From: Clostridia bacterium
GTDB lineage: Bacteria; Bacillota; Clostridia; Lachnospirales; Lachnospiraceae
Length of the DNA: 64,000 nt
Direction: 5' to 3'
NCBI GenBank assembly: GCA_009929615.1
Contig: SAAB01000014.1
Coordinates: 1 to 64,000, forward strand
The position numbers were made by a program, and so were the translations under genes. A model generated the notes under the pieces. It saw only the letters and a program-made list of their open reading frames with translations, had not been told where the DNA came from and made no database searches. The stretch's first letter is position 1, and every line of letters starts with the position of its first letter. Positions 24,310 to 33,252 of this stretch are shown piece after piece.

Positions 24310-25662
24310 ATGGGAAAATATTTTGGAACTGACGGTTTTCGGGGAGAAGCGAATGTAAAACTGACCGTAGAACATGCATTTAAAGTTGGAAGATTTTTAG
24401 GTTATTATTTTGGAAGAGACCATAAAGCACAGATTGTTATCGGAAAAGACACAAGACGTTCAAGCTACATGTTTGAATATGCATTGGCGGCAGGGTTGAC
24501 AGCCAGTGGAGCAGATGCTTATCTGCTGCATGTAACGACAACACCAAGTGTTTCTTATGTTGTAAGAACTGAGGAATTTGACTGCGGGATTATGATTTCA
24601 GCCAGCCATAATCCTTTCTATGATAATGGCATTAAGGTGATTGATGCCAAAGGGCATAAGATGAATGCTGAAGTTGAGAAACTTATCGAAGATTATATTG
24701 ACGGCACTTATGGTGAGATTCCATTAGCTGTCCGTGAGGATATTGGTCGAACTGTGGATTATGCTATGGGACGTAACCGTTATATCGGTCATTTGATTTC
24801 CACGGCAACACGTTCCTTTAAAGATAAACGTATTGGCCTGGACTGTTCAAACGGTTCGGCTTCAGCTATTGCTAAGAGCGTATTTGATGCTTTGGGAGCA
24901 AAAACCTATGTTATCAATGCGGAGCCGGATGGTACCAATATTAATATGAACTGTGGTTCTACGCATATCGAAGTATTGCAGCAGTATGTTATTGAAAAAG
25001 GCCTGGATGCAGGTTTTGCCTATGATGGTGATGCGGACCGCTGTATTGCAGTGGATGATGCAGGTCACATCATGGATGGGGATTTAATCATGTATGTCTG
25101 TGGAACTTATATGCATGAGCAGGGCAAATTAAATAATGACACCATTGTAACGACAGTTATGTCAAACTTTGGGTTGTATCTTGCCTTGGATAAGGCAGGA
25201 ATCCGCTATGAGAAGACAGCGGTTGGTGATAAATATGTTTATGAAAATATGGTTCAGAATGGACATTCCATTGGTGGTGAACAGTCTGGTCATATTATTT
25301 TCAGTAAGCTTGCAACAACAGGGGATGGTATTCTTACCTCACTGAAGATTATGGAAGTTATGCTGGAGAAGAAGAAGAAACTTTCAGAGCTTATCAAACC
25401 GGTTAAGATATATCCACAGCTTTTAGTGAATGTAAGAGTTCATGATAAAACGGCGGCAGAGCAGGACACAGATGTTCAGGCAGCAGTTAAGGCTGTTGAA
25501 GATGCACTGGGGAATACAGGGAGAATCCTTGTTCGGGAGAGCGGTACAGAGCCGTTGCTTCGAGTTATGGTAGAAGCAGAAACAGATGAGCTTTGCAGTA
25601 AATATGTATATCAGGTCGTTGATGTTTTAAAGGCCAATGGCCATTCGATTGAAGGGAAATAA
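24310..25662 (+). CDS. glmM: Phosphoglucosamine mutase
   Basis: Interconverts glucosamine-6-phosphate and glucosamine-1-phosphate, feeding UDP-GlcNAc and wall synthesis. From ATG 24310 it is 450 residues, the usual length. GKYFGTDGFRGEAN starts the protein, the phospho-accepting Ser99 is in ISASHNPF, the metal loop is DGDADRC, and GEQSGHIIF is the sugar-binding motif characteristic of GlmM over other mutases. RESGTEPLLRVMVEA binds the phosphate. The ribosome binding site AGGAG lies 13 nt upstream, longer than usual. A GTGAAA-17-TATAGT promoter (24244-24272) is plausible. The ArsR-type gene follows by 4 nt. Confidence 0.93.
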   Translation: MGKYFGTDGFRGEANVKLTVEHAFKVGRFLGYYFGRDHKAQIVIGKDTRRSSYMFEYALAAGLTASGADAYLLHVTTTPSVSYVVRTEEFDCGIMISASHNPFYDNGIKVIDAKGHKMNAEVEKLIEDYIDGTYGEIPLAVREDIGRTVDYAMGRNRYIGHLISTATRSFKDKRIGLDCSNGSASAIAKSVFDALGAKTYVINAEPDGTNINMNCGSTHIEVLQQYVIEKGLDAGFAYDGDADRCIAVDDAGHIMDGDLIMYVCGTYMHEQGKLNNDTIVTTVMSNFGLYLALDKAGIRYEKTAVGDKYVYENMVQNGHSIGGEQSGHIIFSKLATTGDGILTSLKIMEVMLEKKKKLSELIKPVKIYPQLLVNVRVHDKTAAEQDTDVQAAVKAVEDALGNTGRILVRESGTEPLLRVMVEAETDELCSKYVYQVVDVLKANGHSIEGK

Positions 25663-25666
25663 ATAT

Positions 25667-25990
25667 ATGAGTGACAATCTGGTAGATAAAGTTAAAGGTG
25701 CCATGCCTCAGGAAGAGGACTTGATAGAAGTGGCCGAATTATTTAAAGCATTTGGAGATTTGACAAGGGCGAAGATTATATGTGCACTCAGTCAGTCGGA
25801 ATTATGCGTAGGTGATATAGCATTGCTGCTGGAGATGAACCAGTCAGCCGTATCTCATCAGCTTCGACTTTTGAAACAGGCCAGACTTGTAAAGACTCGG
25901 CGGGATGGTAAAGTCAGATATTATTCCCTTGCCGATGAGCATATTCAGGAAATGTTTAAAGTAGCCTTTGAGCACGTTATGGAGGAGTAA
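25667..25990 (+). CDS. ArsR/SmtB-family metal-responsive repressor
   Basis: A 107-residue winged-helix regulator. The fold is clear from LFKAFGDLTRAKIICALSQSELCVGDIALLLEMNQ and the recognition helix QSAVSHQLRLLKQARLV, followed by the wing RRDGKVRYYSL. The last helix carries DEH, ten residues, then HVME, which is the alpha-5 DxHx10HxxE zinc/cobalt site of CzrA/SmtB. ELCVGD retains one Cys of the CadC alpha-3 motif (ELCVCD) but lacks the second. It should release DNA on binding Zn or Co. No metal exporter is adjacent; it sits between glmM (4 nt) and trpS (6 nt), so the target is unknown. Start ATG 25667 follows GAAGGGAA. Confidence 0.88.
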   Translation: MSDNLVDKVKGAMPQEEDLIEVAELFKAFGDLTRAKIICALSQSELCVGDIALLLEMNQSAVSHQLRLLKQARLVKTRRDGKVRYYSLADEHIQEMFKVAFEHVMEE

Positions 25991-25996
25991 TTCACG

Positions 25997-27085
25997 ATGG
26001 AAAAGATTATTTTAACTGGGGACCGTCCGACAGGCAGACTTCACGTGGGCCATTATGTAGGCTCTCTGAAACGACGGGTAGAACTTCAGAATTCAGGAGA
26101 ATACGATAAAATTTTTATTATGATAGCAGATGCACAGGCATTGACAGATAATGCAGATAATCCGGAAAAGGTGCGTCAGAATATTATTGAAGTTGCATTG
26201 GATTATTTATCATGTGGACTGGACCCGGAAAAGTCTGTACTGTTTATTCAGTCACAGGTACCGGAACTGACAGAATTAAGTTTTTATTATATGAATCTTG
26301 TTACTGTATCCCGTCTTCAGCGGAATCCGACAGTAAAGGCTGAGATTCAGATGCGTAATTTTGAAGCCAGCATTCCGGTTGGTTTCTTTACTTACCCAAT
26401 CAGCCAGGCTGCAGATATTACAGCATTTAAAGCGACGACGGTTCCGGTTGGGGATGACCAGCTTCCGATGATTGAGCAGTGTCGTGAGATAGTTCGTAAG
26501 TTTAATTCGGTTTACGGAGAAGTTCTGGTAGAGCCGGAAGCACTTATTCCTGAGAGCGAGGTATGCTGCCGCTTACCCGGAACGGATGGAAAAGCAAAGA
26601 TGAGTAAATCTTTAAATAACTGTATTTATCTGGCTGATACACCGGAAGAGGTTCAGAAGAAGATTATGGGAATGTTTACAGACCCAGACCATCTGAAAGT
26701 TTCGGACCCGGGCAAGGTTGAGGGGAATGCTGTATTTACTTATCTGGATGCATTTTGTCAGGAAGAACATTTTGAAAAATTCTGGCCGGAGTATAAGAAT
26801 CTGGATGAATTAAAGGACCATTACCGCAGGGGCGGTCTTGGAGATGTTAAAGTAAAACGCTTCCTGAATAATATTATGCAGGAAGAGTTAGAGCCTATCC
26901 GAAACCGGCGTAAGGAATTGGAAAAGAAGATTCCGGAGATTTATGAAATCCTCTATAAGGGAAGCATTGAGGCTGAGAGAGTAGCGGCTGAGACCCTTGC
27001 AGATGTTAAACGGGCTATGAAGATTAACTATTTTGAAGATGCTCAGCTGATTGAGGAGCAGTCCAAACGTTTTGCAGAAAAATAA
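25997..27085 (+). CDS. trpS: Tryptophan-tRNA ligase
   Basis: Charges tRNA-Trp. This class Ic synthetase has the HIGH-like motif HVGH at residues 16-19 ([13 protein letters not shown]) and KMSKS at residues 201-205. [22 protein letters not shown] is the Trp-site region of the TrpS family. At 362 residues it is slightly longer than the common 330, owing to an extended C-terminus. AGGAG precedes the ATG by about 11 nt. There is no T-box leader: only 6 nt separate it from the regulator upstream, so expression likely depends on the glmM transcript. A terminator hairpin follows. Confidence 0.94.
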   Translation: MEKIILTGDRPTGRLHVGHYVGSLKRRVELQNSGEYDKIFIMIADAQALTDNADNPEKVRQNIIEVALDYLSCGLDPEKSVLFIQSQVPELTELSFYYMNLVTVSRLQRNPTVKAEIQMRNFEASIPVGFFTYPISQAADITAFKATTVPVGDDQLPMIEQCREIVRKFNSVYGEVLVEPEALIPESEVCCRLPGTDGKAKMSKSLNNCIYLADTPEEVQKKIMGMFTDPDHLKVSDPGKVEGNAVFTYLDAFCQEEHFEKFWPEYKNLDELKDHYRRGGLGDVKVKRFLNNIMQEELEPIRNRRKELEKKIPEIYEILYKGSIEAERVAAETLADVKRAMKINYFEDAQLIEEQSKRFAEK

Positions 27086-27095
27086 ATAAAAAATC

Positions 27096-27141
27096 AACTG
27101 GTTGTCCGTGAATACACAGTGTTCAAAGACAGCCAGTTTTT
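27096..27141 (+). terminator. Terminator after trpS
   Basis: AACTGGTTGTC (27096-27106) pairs, with one G-U, to GACAGCCAGTT (27128-27138), followed by T to 27141. Confidence 0.75.
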
Positions 27142-27161
27142 ATACTAAGGAGCTTGATAAA

Positions 27162-27815
27162 ATGGCTATTTATTTTGTACGCCATGGTGAAACAGATTGC
27201 AATGTAAAACAGGTTTATTATGGAAGCCTGGATGCAGATATTACAGATAATGGCAGAAAACAGGCAGAGGCAGTTGGAGACATGCTTAGCGAGGTGGTAT
27301 TTGACCGGGTAATTACATCGGCCCTTAAAAGGACAATGCAGACGGCAGAAGGGGTGCTTTCCAGACAAAATCCAGAGAATCCGGAGCCGTCAGAGTGGCA
27401 GGCAGAAGCGGCTTTGAATGAGATGCATTTTGGCGCATGGGAAGGGCTCCATTATACGGAGGTCAGAGAACATTATCCGAAAGATTATCGTGATATGATG
27501 GATGATTGGGTGCACTGTCCGCCGACAGAGGGCGAAGTATTTCTTGATTTTAACCATAGAGTGCTTGAAGGCTGGAAACATTTAGATATATCTGAAGAAG
27601 AAAATATATTATTTGTAGGGCATGGCGGAACGATTCAGTGTATTATGTGCCATTTGTTAGGTATGGATGCTACAAATATCTGGCATTTGGAAATAGAACA
27701 GGGAGCTTATACAAAATTTGAAATCCGTGATGGATTTGCAGTATTAAAGGGAATGAATATCATAGGAAGACCCTTGTCCGTGCTGGACAGGGGTGGTAAA
27801 ATGATTCTTAAGTAA
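27162..27815 (+). CDS. Histidine phosphatase family protein
   Basis: A 217-residue phosphatase of the phosphoglycerate-mutase-like superfamily. The N-terminal catalytic motif is YFVRHGETDCN, with the His that becomes phosphorylated; LKRTMQTAE holds the second Arg, MHFGAWEG the acidic residue, and VGHGGT the second His. The frame is open from 27102 through the terminator region, but AAGGAG (27147-27152) and the family start fix ATG 27162. Such proteins dephosphorylate sugar phosphates, nucleotides or the cobalamin intermediate (CobC); the substrate is not decidable here. pfkA follows by 17 nt. Confidence 0.88.
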   Translation: MAIYFVRHGETDCNVKQVYYGSLDADITDNGRKQAEAVGDMLSEVVFDRVITSALKRTMQTAEGVLSRQNPENPEPSEWQAEAALNEMHFGAWEGLHYTEVREHYPKDYRDMMDDWVHCPPTEGEVFLDFNHRVLEGWKHLDISEEENILFVGHGGTIQCIMCHLLGMDATNIWHLEIEQGAYTKFEIRDGFAVLKGMNIIGRPLSVLDRGGKMILK

Positions 27816-27832
27816 AGTAAGGAGGAACATCT

Positions 27833-28807
27833 ATGGCAGAAGTAAAAACGGTAGGAATTCTTACCAGTGGCGGCGATGCCCCTGGAATGAATGCAGCGAT
27901 TCGTGCGGCTGTACGTACAGCACTGGCCGGTGGAATGAAGGTCAAGGGAATTAAGCGGGGCTATGCCGGATTGCTGAATAATGAGATTATTGATATGAAT
28001 TCCCGGATGGTATCGGAGATTGCACGTTTGGGTGGAACGATTCTTTTTACAGCCAGATGTGAGGAATTTACGACGAGAGAAGGCCAGGAAAAAGGTGCTC
28101 AGATTTTACGGGATAATGGCATTGACGGTCTGATTGTTATTGGAGGCGATGGTTCCTTTAGAGGTGCTCAGAAATTATCTGAAATGGGGATAAACACCAT
28201 TGGCATACCGGGAACGATTGATTTGGATATTGACTGTACAGATTATACCATTGGCTTTGATACCGCGGTGAATACCGCGATGAGTGCCATTGACAAGATT
28301 AAAGATACCTCTACATCCCATGAACGGTGCAGTATCATTGAAGTTATGGGAAGAAATGCGGGATACATTGCTCTGTGGTGCCAGTTGGCGAATGGTGCAG
28401 ATGGGATTCTTATACCGGAACGGGAAGCTTTTAAAGAGCAGGATTTAATTGATGCGATTATGCACAACCGGGCCAGGGGAAAGACGCATCATGTGATTAT
28501 TAATGCAGAAGGTGTTGGGCATACCAACCGTCTGGCACGCCGGATTGAAGCAGCGACAGGTATTGAAACCCGTGCAACGGTTCTGGGACATATTCAGAGG
28601 GGTGGCTCTCCGACTGCCCGGGATAGAGTTGTTGCAGCAACGATGGGAGCTTATAGTGTGGACCTGCTTCTTAGGGGTGAAACGAACCGGGTCATCTGTT
28701 ATAAGGATGGAAAATATGTAGATTATAATATAGATGAGGCTTTGGCTATGGAAAAGGGAATTGATGAATATCAGTTTTTGATTAGCCGCCTGATGTCTGT
28801 ATATTAA
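27833..28807 (+). CDS. pfkA: 6-phosphofructokinase (ATP type)
   Basis: Phosphorylates fructose-6-phosphate to fructose-1,6-bisphosphate, the committed step of glycolysis. LTSGGDAPGMNAAIRAAVR is the family start. GGDGS at residues 104-108 indicates ATP rather than pyrophosphate as donor (PPi enzymes have GGDDT). The catalytic stretch reads PGTIDLD, with Asp130 and Asp132 in place; the usual Asn between them (TIDND) is Leu here. VMGRNAGYIAL, IIPERE and HIQRGGSPTARDR complete the active site. Length is 324 residues. The ribosome binding site is AAGGAGGA. Confidence 0.94.
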   Translation: MAEVKTVGILTSGGDAPGMNAAIRAAVRTALAGGMKVKGIKRGYAGLLNNEIIDMNSRMVSEIARLGGTILFTARCEEFTTREGQEKGAQILRDNGIDGLIVIGGDGSFRGAQKLSEMGINTIGIPGTIDLDIDCTDYTIGFDTAVNTAMSAIDKIKDTSTSHERCSIIEVMGRNAGYIALWCQLANGADGILIPEREAFKEQDLIDAIMHNRARGKTHHVIINAEGVGHTNRLARRIEAATGIETRATVLGHIQRGGSPTARDRVVAATMGAYSVDLLLRGETNRVICYKDGKYVDYNIDEALAMEKGIDEYQFLISRLMSVY

Positions 28808-28814
28808 AATGAAT

Positions 28815-28854
28815 GCCTTGAAGATTCTCAGATGAGGATTTTCAGGGCTTTTTT
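28815..28854 (+). terminator. Terminator after pfkA
   Basis: GCCTTGAAGATTCTC (28815-28829) pairs, with three G-U pairs, to GAGGATTTTCAGGGC (28834-28848) around a 4-nt loop; six T follow. Confidence 0.9.
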
Positions 28855-28865
28855 ATAGAATAAAA

Positions 28866-28899
28866 AAGAAAGAAATTACATAGACGTAACTTCTTTCTT
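28866..28899 (-). terminator. Terminator of the phospholipase C-like gene
   Basis: AAGAAAGAAATTAC (28866-28879) and GTAACTTCTTTCTT (28886-28899) pair with one mismatch; the minus-strand transcript then runs into T-rich sequence. Confidence 0.7.
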
Positions 28900-28919
28900 A
28901 CATTAGACATGTATAATAA

Positions 28920-29858
28920 CTAACAGATTTCTCCGGTGTAATAAGAACGGGAGCCAATCACCTGATCCAGATGGTCAAGACTTCCGTGCCATGCCAGATA
29001 GTCATCAAAGGCTTCAAGAATCTGGTTGCTAAAAATATTCGCGGTATTCAGCAGTTCAAAAACCGATTCCGTATGAGGTGTATCGTTACTTTCCGAAAAC
29101 CAGGTGCGTTTACTCTCATTCAGATAGTCGTGAGGGTCTCCGTGATATTCCGGATAAATAAAACACGTTTTGGATGGTGTAACCTTCAGACAGTTTTCAA
29201 AGAAACAGAGCAGACGCTGGCGCATCCGGGGATTCGTCTGAAGGAAAATACATGTATTACGCACAGAGGCCAGAACCTTAACGACAGTTTTTCGGGAAAG
29301 ACGGTAATGGTAGGTTGACCGGAGTGCATATAAGAGACAATCCGATATCTGATGCCGCTCTCGCTTACTGACAGAAACAAGGGCTTCCAGGTTCAACTGG
29401 GAAGGTTCCATGTGATTCAGGCGTTTTAATAAAAGAGTATCCATCATGGTTTCGAGACGTCGATAATAAAAAGGGTCCCGGCATAGTTTGGGATTCTCTT
29501 CAAAATCAGACATCATACGGGAATGAAGATAGGGATGGGTATGGGTATCCAGTGCATAGTGGCACAGGAAGCCGGCAATATAGGCCAGACATATCTCCTT
29601 ATCTTCGGTATCCAGGACAGAGGCATATTCCAGCATACTGTCAATGAAAGCACCGGTATTCTTCTCGTGGAGAATATTGCAAATATTATTTTTTTTCTTT
29701 TTAGCATAGGAATTCAGATAATAATAGAAAATATCTGGTCCCTGCAAGCCCATCCGATAAGCGTTGGTATTTTTTCGGATGACTTCTTTCAGGTAATTCG
29801 GAGAGAGGGACTGGTAGGCACGTTCTCCGAATAAGTAATTTGTAATTAGTCCGGGCAT
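28920..29858 (-). CDS. Zinc-dependent phospholipase C-family protein
   Basis: A 312-residue protein related to the zinc-dependent phospholipase C/S1-P1 fold. The metal-binding motifs are GPDIFYYY near residue 40, a histidine-containing segment HEKNTGAF, and GFLCHYALDTHTHPYLH at about 92-108, in which the HxxxDxHxH pattern coordinates zinc. No signal peptide is seen, so it is probably cytoplasmic, unlike secreted clostridial alpha-toxins, and also lacks the C-terminal membrane-binding domain. Similar proteins of unknown role are common in Lachnospiraceae. AAGGAG precedes the ATG. It stands alone between terminators. Confidence 0.82.
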   Translation of the reverse strand: MPGLITNYLFGERAYQSLSPNYLKEVIRKNTNAYRMGLQGPDIFYYYLNSYAKKKKNNICNILHEKNTGAFIDSMLEYASVLDTEDKEICLAYIAGFLCHYALDTHTHPYLHSRMMSDFEENPKLCRDPFYYRRLETMMDTLLLKRLNHMEPSQLNLEALVSVSKRERHQISDCLLYALRSTYHYRLSRKTVVKVLASVRNTCIFLQTNPRMRQRLLCFFENCLKVTPSKTCFIYPEYHGDPHDYLNESKRTWFSESNDTPHTESVFELLNTANIFSNQILEAFDDYLAWHGSLDHLDQVIGSRSYYTGEIC

Positions 29859-29969
29859 ATGGATATCTCCTTTGCTACGATAGGTTCATATTATATTTTA
29901 TCAAATTATGACGGATTAGCAATGAAAATCCCATGAAACAATTATAAAACTATTATTAACTTTTTTTCG

Positions 29970-29998
29970 TTGCGGTTCAGAACAGGCAATGTTAGAAT
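29970..29998 (+). promoter_or_regulatory. Promoter of the rarA group
   Basis: TTGCGG (29970-29975), 17-bp spacer, TAGAAT (29993-29998), 37 nt before the rarA ATG. Confidence 0.6.
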
Positions 29999-30035
29999 GG
30001 TTTCAGTGGATAGAAATGAAAGTGGGTGAAATATA

Positions 30036-31358
30036 ATGGATTTATTTGATTATATGCGTAGCAATACTATGGAAAAAGAATCGCCACTGGCATCCCGGCT
30101 CCGTCCGGAAACCTTGGAGGATATTGTCGGCCAGCAGCATATTCTGGGAGAAGGTAAATTGCTCTATCGTGCGATTAAAGCGGATAAAGTAAGTTCCATT
30201 ATTCTTTATGGCCCTCCGGGAACAGGAAAAACAACCATTGCCCGGGTTATTGCGAATACGACAAAGGCGGAATTTACCCAGTTGAATGCGACTGTTGCCG
30301 GAAAAAAAGACATGGAGCAGGTGACTGCGGCAGCAAAAGAAAGAATGGGCATGTATGGTCAGAAGACCATTTTATTTGTAGATGAAATACATCGTTTTAA
30401 TAAGAGTCAGCAGGATTATCTGCTTCCTTTTGTAGAAGACGGAACTGTTGTATTAATTGGTGCAACGACAGAGAATCCGTATTTTGAGGTCAATAGTGCA
30501 CTTATATCCCGTTCTATCGTTTTCCAGCTGGAACCTCTGAATAAAGAGGATATTGCGATTCTTTTGAAGCGGGCTGTCTATGATGTGGAAAAGGGAATGG
30601 GGGCCTATCACGGTGAAATCAGTGATGAGGCTGTTGAATTTTTAGCAGATATGAGTAATGGAGATGCAAGAAATGCACTGAATGCTGTAGAACTTGGTAT
30701 TTTGACAACAGAACCTTCAGCGGACGGAAAGATTCATATCACGCTGGATGTGGCTGCTGAGTGTATTCAAAAGCGGGTGACGCTCTATGATAAAGATGGA
30801 GATAACCATTATGATACGATTTCTGCATTTATTAAAAGTATGCGGGGTTCAGACCCGGATGCAGCGGTATATTATCTGGCCCGGATGCTGTATGGAGGCG
30901 AAGAAGTTGCCTTTGTAGCTCGGAGAATTATGATATGTGCGGCGGAGGATGTGGGAAATGCAGACCCACAGGCATTGACAGTTGCTGTAAGTGCAGCTCA
31001 GGCGGTAGAGCGGCTCGGTATGCCGGAAGCACGGATTCCGCTGGCTCAGGCGGCTATTTATGTGGCCTGTGCTCCGAAAAGCAATGCGGCCTATATGGCA
31101 ATTAACGAGGCCATGGACTGGGTGGCTAAGCATAAAACAGAACATATACCACCATATTTGCAGGACGCACATTATTCTGGAGCAAAGAATTTGGGACATG
31201 GGCTGGATTATAAGTATGCTCACGATTTCGAAAATCATTATGTTAAACAACAATATCTGCCGGATGAAGTGGAAGGTCATAAATTCTACCGGAGCGGCGA
31301 TTTGGGATATGAAGCTAGGATGAAAGAATGGCTTGAAGAATTAAAACAGGAAGGATAA
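30036..31358 (+). CDS. rarA: Replication-associated recombination protein A (RarA/MgsA)
   Basis: AAA+ ATPase that acts at stalled replication forks, related to clamp loaders. The N-terminus SPLASRLRPETLEDIVGQQHILG is the RarA start; Walker A GPPGTGKT is at residues 59-66, Walker B ILFVDEIHRFNKSQQD follows near 113, sensor 1 is GATTENPYFEVN, and the arginine finger lies in LISRSIVFQLE. The C-terminal tetramerisation part (KSMRGSDPDAAVYYLARML and AAEDVGNADPQAL) is also typical. Length of 440 residues is normal. The ribosome binding site is weak (GTGGGTGA). The phosphatase gene follows by 6 nt. Confidence 0.95.
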   Translation: MDLFDYMRSNTMEKESPLASRLRPETLEDIVGQQHILGEGKLLYRAIKADKVSSIILYGPPGTGKTTIARVIANTTKAEFTQLNATVAGKKDMEQVTAAAKERMGMYGQKTILFVDEIHRFNKSQQDYLLPFVEDGTVVLIGATTENPYFEVNSALISRSIVFQLEPLNKEDIAILLKRAVYDVEKGMGAYHGEISDEAVEFLADMSNGDARNALNAVELGILTTEPSADGKIHITLDVAAECIQKRVTLYDKDGDNHYDTISAFIKSMRGSDPDAAVYYLARMLYGGEEVAFVARRIMICAAEDVGNADPQALTVAVSAAQAVERLGMPEARIPLAQAAIYVACAPKSNAAYMAINEAMDWVAKHKTEHIPPYLQDAHYSGAKNLGHGLDYKYAHDFENHYVKQQYLPDEVEGHKFYRSGDLGYEARMKEWLEELKQEG

Positions 31359-31364
31359 GACAAA

Positions 31365-31985
31365 ATGGAACTTTATATTATAAGACATGGAAAAACATAC
31401 TGGAATGAAGCACAGCGTATACAGGGTTGGTCAGATATTGAATTAACGGAAGAGGGACGCAGTGTGGCCTATGAAACAGCGGATGCGTTAAAAGATATGG
31501 GTTTTGATGCTATTTATGCAAGTCCGCTGAAACGTGCCTATGAAACAGCATGCATTTTAAAAGGGGACAGAGACTTGCCGGTTGTTGTTGATGAGCGTAT
31601 CAAGGAAATCGGTTTCGGAGTTCTCGAAGGAGCAGACTTTACGAAAATCAAAGGGGATAAGACAAGTAAATTTGCGGCTTTTTTTGATAAACCGGAAGTT
31701 TATGAAGCACCGGAAGGCGGCGAATCTATTGATACAGTATGTGAACGTGCGGCAGATTTTTTAAAGGATATCGTTGAAAAACATAAGAATGACGAGAGAG
31801 TTATGATTGTGGCTCATGGTGCAGTGAACAAGGCTATGATGCGGCATATTCGTCAGTCAAAGATAGAGGAATATTGGAAAGGTTCGCTTCAGAGAAACTG
31901 CGGGGTAACCATTGTAGATTATTCCAATGATGGATTTAACATTATTGAGGAGAATAAGGTGTTTTATGAGTGGAAAAAGGCCTAA
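31365..31985 (+). CDS. Histidine phosphatase family protein
   Basis: A second phosphoglycerate-mutase-like phosphatase, 206 residues. Catalytic motifs are LYIIRHGKTYWNE (nucleophilic His and first Arg), SPLKRAYETA (second Arg), IGFGVLEG (acid) and VAHGAVNKA (second His). It differs substantially from the paralogue at 27162-27815, so the two are not a recent duplication. The next gene overlaps its last 20 bases, suggesting coupled expression with rarA and the phosphodiesterase-like gene. Substrate unknown. Confidence 0.88.
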   Translation: MELYIIRHGKTYWNEAQRIQGWSDIELTEEGRSVAYETADALKDMGFDAIYASPLKRAYETACILKGDRDLPVVVDERIKEIGFGVLEGADFTKIKGDKTSKFAAFFDKPEVYEAPEGGESIDTVCERAADFLKDIVEKHKNDERVMIVAHGAVNKAMMRHIRQSKIEEYWKGSLQRNCGVTIVDYSNDGFNIIEENKVFYEWKKA

Positions 31986-33252
31986 AATGATAATTATATC
32001 GCTGGATGCTGTTGGCAGCCGTGATATAGAAAAAGCTAAGGAACTTCCGGGATTTAAGCGTTTTTTTGCGGATGCCAGCAGCTGTATGAATGTGGATTCT
32101 ATCTATCCAAGTATTACGTATCCGGCACATACATCCATTATTACAGGCCGTTATCCAAAGAATCACGGAGTGATTGATAATACAAGATTGCAACCGGGAC
32201 GTAAGTCTCCGGACTGGTATTGGCAGCGAAGATATATTCAGGGAACAACTTTGTATGATGAAGCACTGGCTCAGGGAATGAAAGTAGCAGCATTGCTCTG
32301 GCCGGTAACGGCACGATCTAAAATAACCTATAATGTACCGGAGATATTTGCCAATCGTCCATGGACGAATCAGATTCTGACATCGCTTAGAAATGGGACA
32401 CCATTCTATCAGTTCCTTTTGAATCAGAAATTTGGGCATTTAAGAAATGGAAAAAGTGAACCGGAACTGGATAATTTCACCCACGCTTCTTTGAAATATA
32501 CATTGGAGAAATACAGACCGGATTTGACGCTGGTCCATTTTACAGATGTGGACAGCCAGAAGCATGATTATGGTACTGAAGCCGCAGAAACCTGGGCGGC
32601 TATGGAGCGGCACAGTGAACGCCTTATGGAAATCCAGGACTTGCTGGAAGCACTGGGAATGGCAGAAGATACCGTATTTGCTCTGCTTGGTGACCACAGC
32701 CAGAAAGATGTGGAAAAGTTTATCTGTTTAAATTATGAATTCTGGAAACGCGGATGGCTCCGCAAAAAAGGTGATAGAATCCAAAGCTTTCAGGTCTATT
32801 CGAAATCCTGTGATGGAAGTGCCTATATTTACATTAAGGATAAAGCTCTGTATAAAGAAGTTTATGAAGTGCTTTGTCAGTTGAAATTCGCAGAGAATAG
32901 TGGAATTGAGGCCATATATACAGGTGCAAGTGCAGCAAAAATGGGAGCTGATGGCAGATGTGCCTTTATGGTAGAAGCAAAAGACGGGTATTTCTTTAGC
33001 GACAAGGCAGAAACCTATATGCGTGCCACGGTAAAGGGCGAGCATAAAGGCTGTCATGGATATCGTCCGGAGAAGCCTGGGTATCAGACTTTTTTCGGAA
33101 TTAAAGGTCCTGGCGTTTTAAAGGGACAGCAGATAGAAAAAATGAGTTTGGTAGATGAGGGACCAACTTTTGCAGCATTACTTGGGCTTGATTTGGGACA
33201 GACAGATGGCCGGGTGCTTGAAAGCATTCTGGAAAAGGAGCAGCTATGTTAA
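31966..33252 (+). CDS. Alkaline phosphatase-superfamily phosphodiesterase/nucleotide pyrophosphatase-like protein
   Basis: A 428-residue metal-dependent hydrolase. MIIISLDAVGSRDIE provides the first metal-binding Asp, SIYPSITYPAHTSIITGRYP contains the presumed nucleophile Thr/Ser region, VHFTDVDSQKHDYG and LLGDHSQ give further metal ligands, and GCHGYRPEKPGYQTFFGIKG ends the core. The arrangement fits the type I phosphodiesterase/nucleotide pyrophosphatase (PF01663-like) group. The start at ATG 31966 follows AAGGTG and overlaps the phosphatase gene by 20 nt; ATG 31987 is an alternative. No signal peptide is seen. Actual substrate is unknown. It overlaps the MFS gene by 7 nt. Confidence 0.83.
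   Translation: MSGKRPKMIIISLDAVGSRDIEKAKELPGFKRFFADASSCMNVDSIYPSITYPAHTSIITGRYPKNHGVIDNTRLQPGRKSPDWYWQRRYIQGTTLYDEALAQGMKVAALLWPVTARSKITYNVPEIFANRPWTNQILTSLRNGTPFYQFLLNQKFGHLRNGKSEPELDNFTHASLKYTLEKYRPDLTLVHFTDVDSQKHDYGTEAAETWAAMERHSERLMEIQDLLEALGMAEDTVFALLGDHSQKDVEKFICLNYEFWKRGWLRKKGDRIQSFQVYSKSCDGSAYIYIKDKALYKEVYEVLCQLKFAENSGIEAIYTGASAAKMGADGRCAFMVEAKDGYFFSDKAETYMRATVKGEHKGCHGYRPEKPGYQTFFGIKGPGVLKGQQIEKMSLVDEGPTFAALLGLDLGQTDGRVLESILEKEQLC

Noticed and set aside
25980..26000. T-box leader expected before trpS
   Set aside because: Only 6 nt separate trpS from the upstream regulator gene, so no leader can fit.
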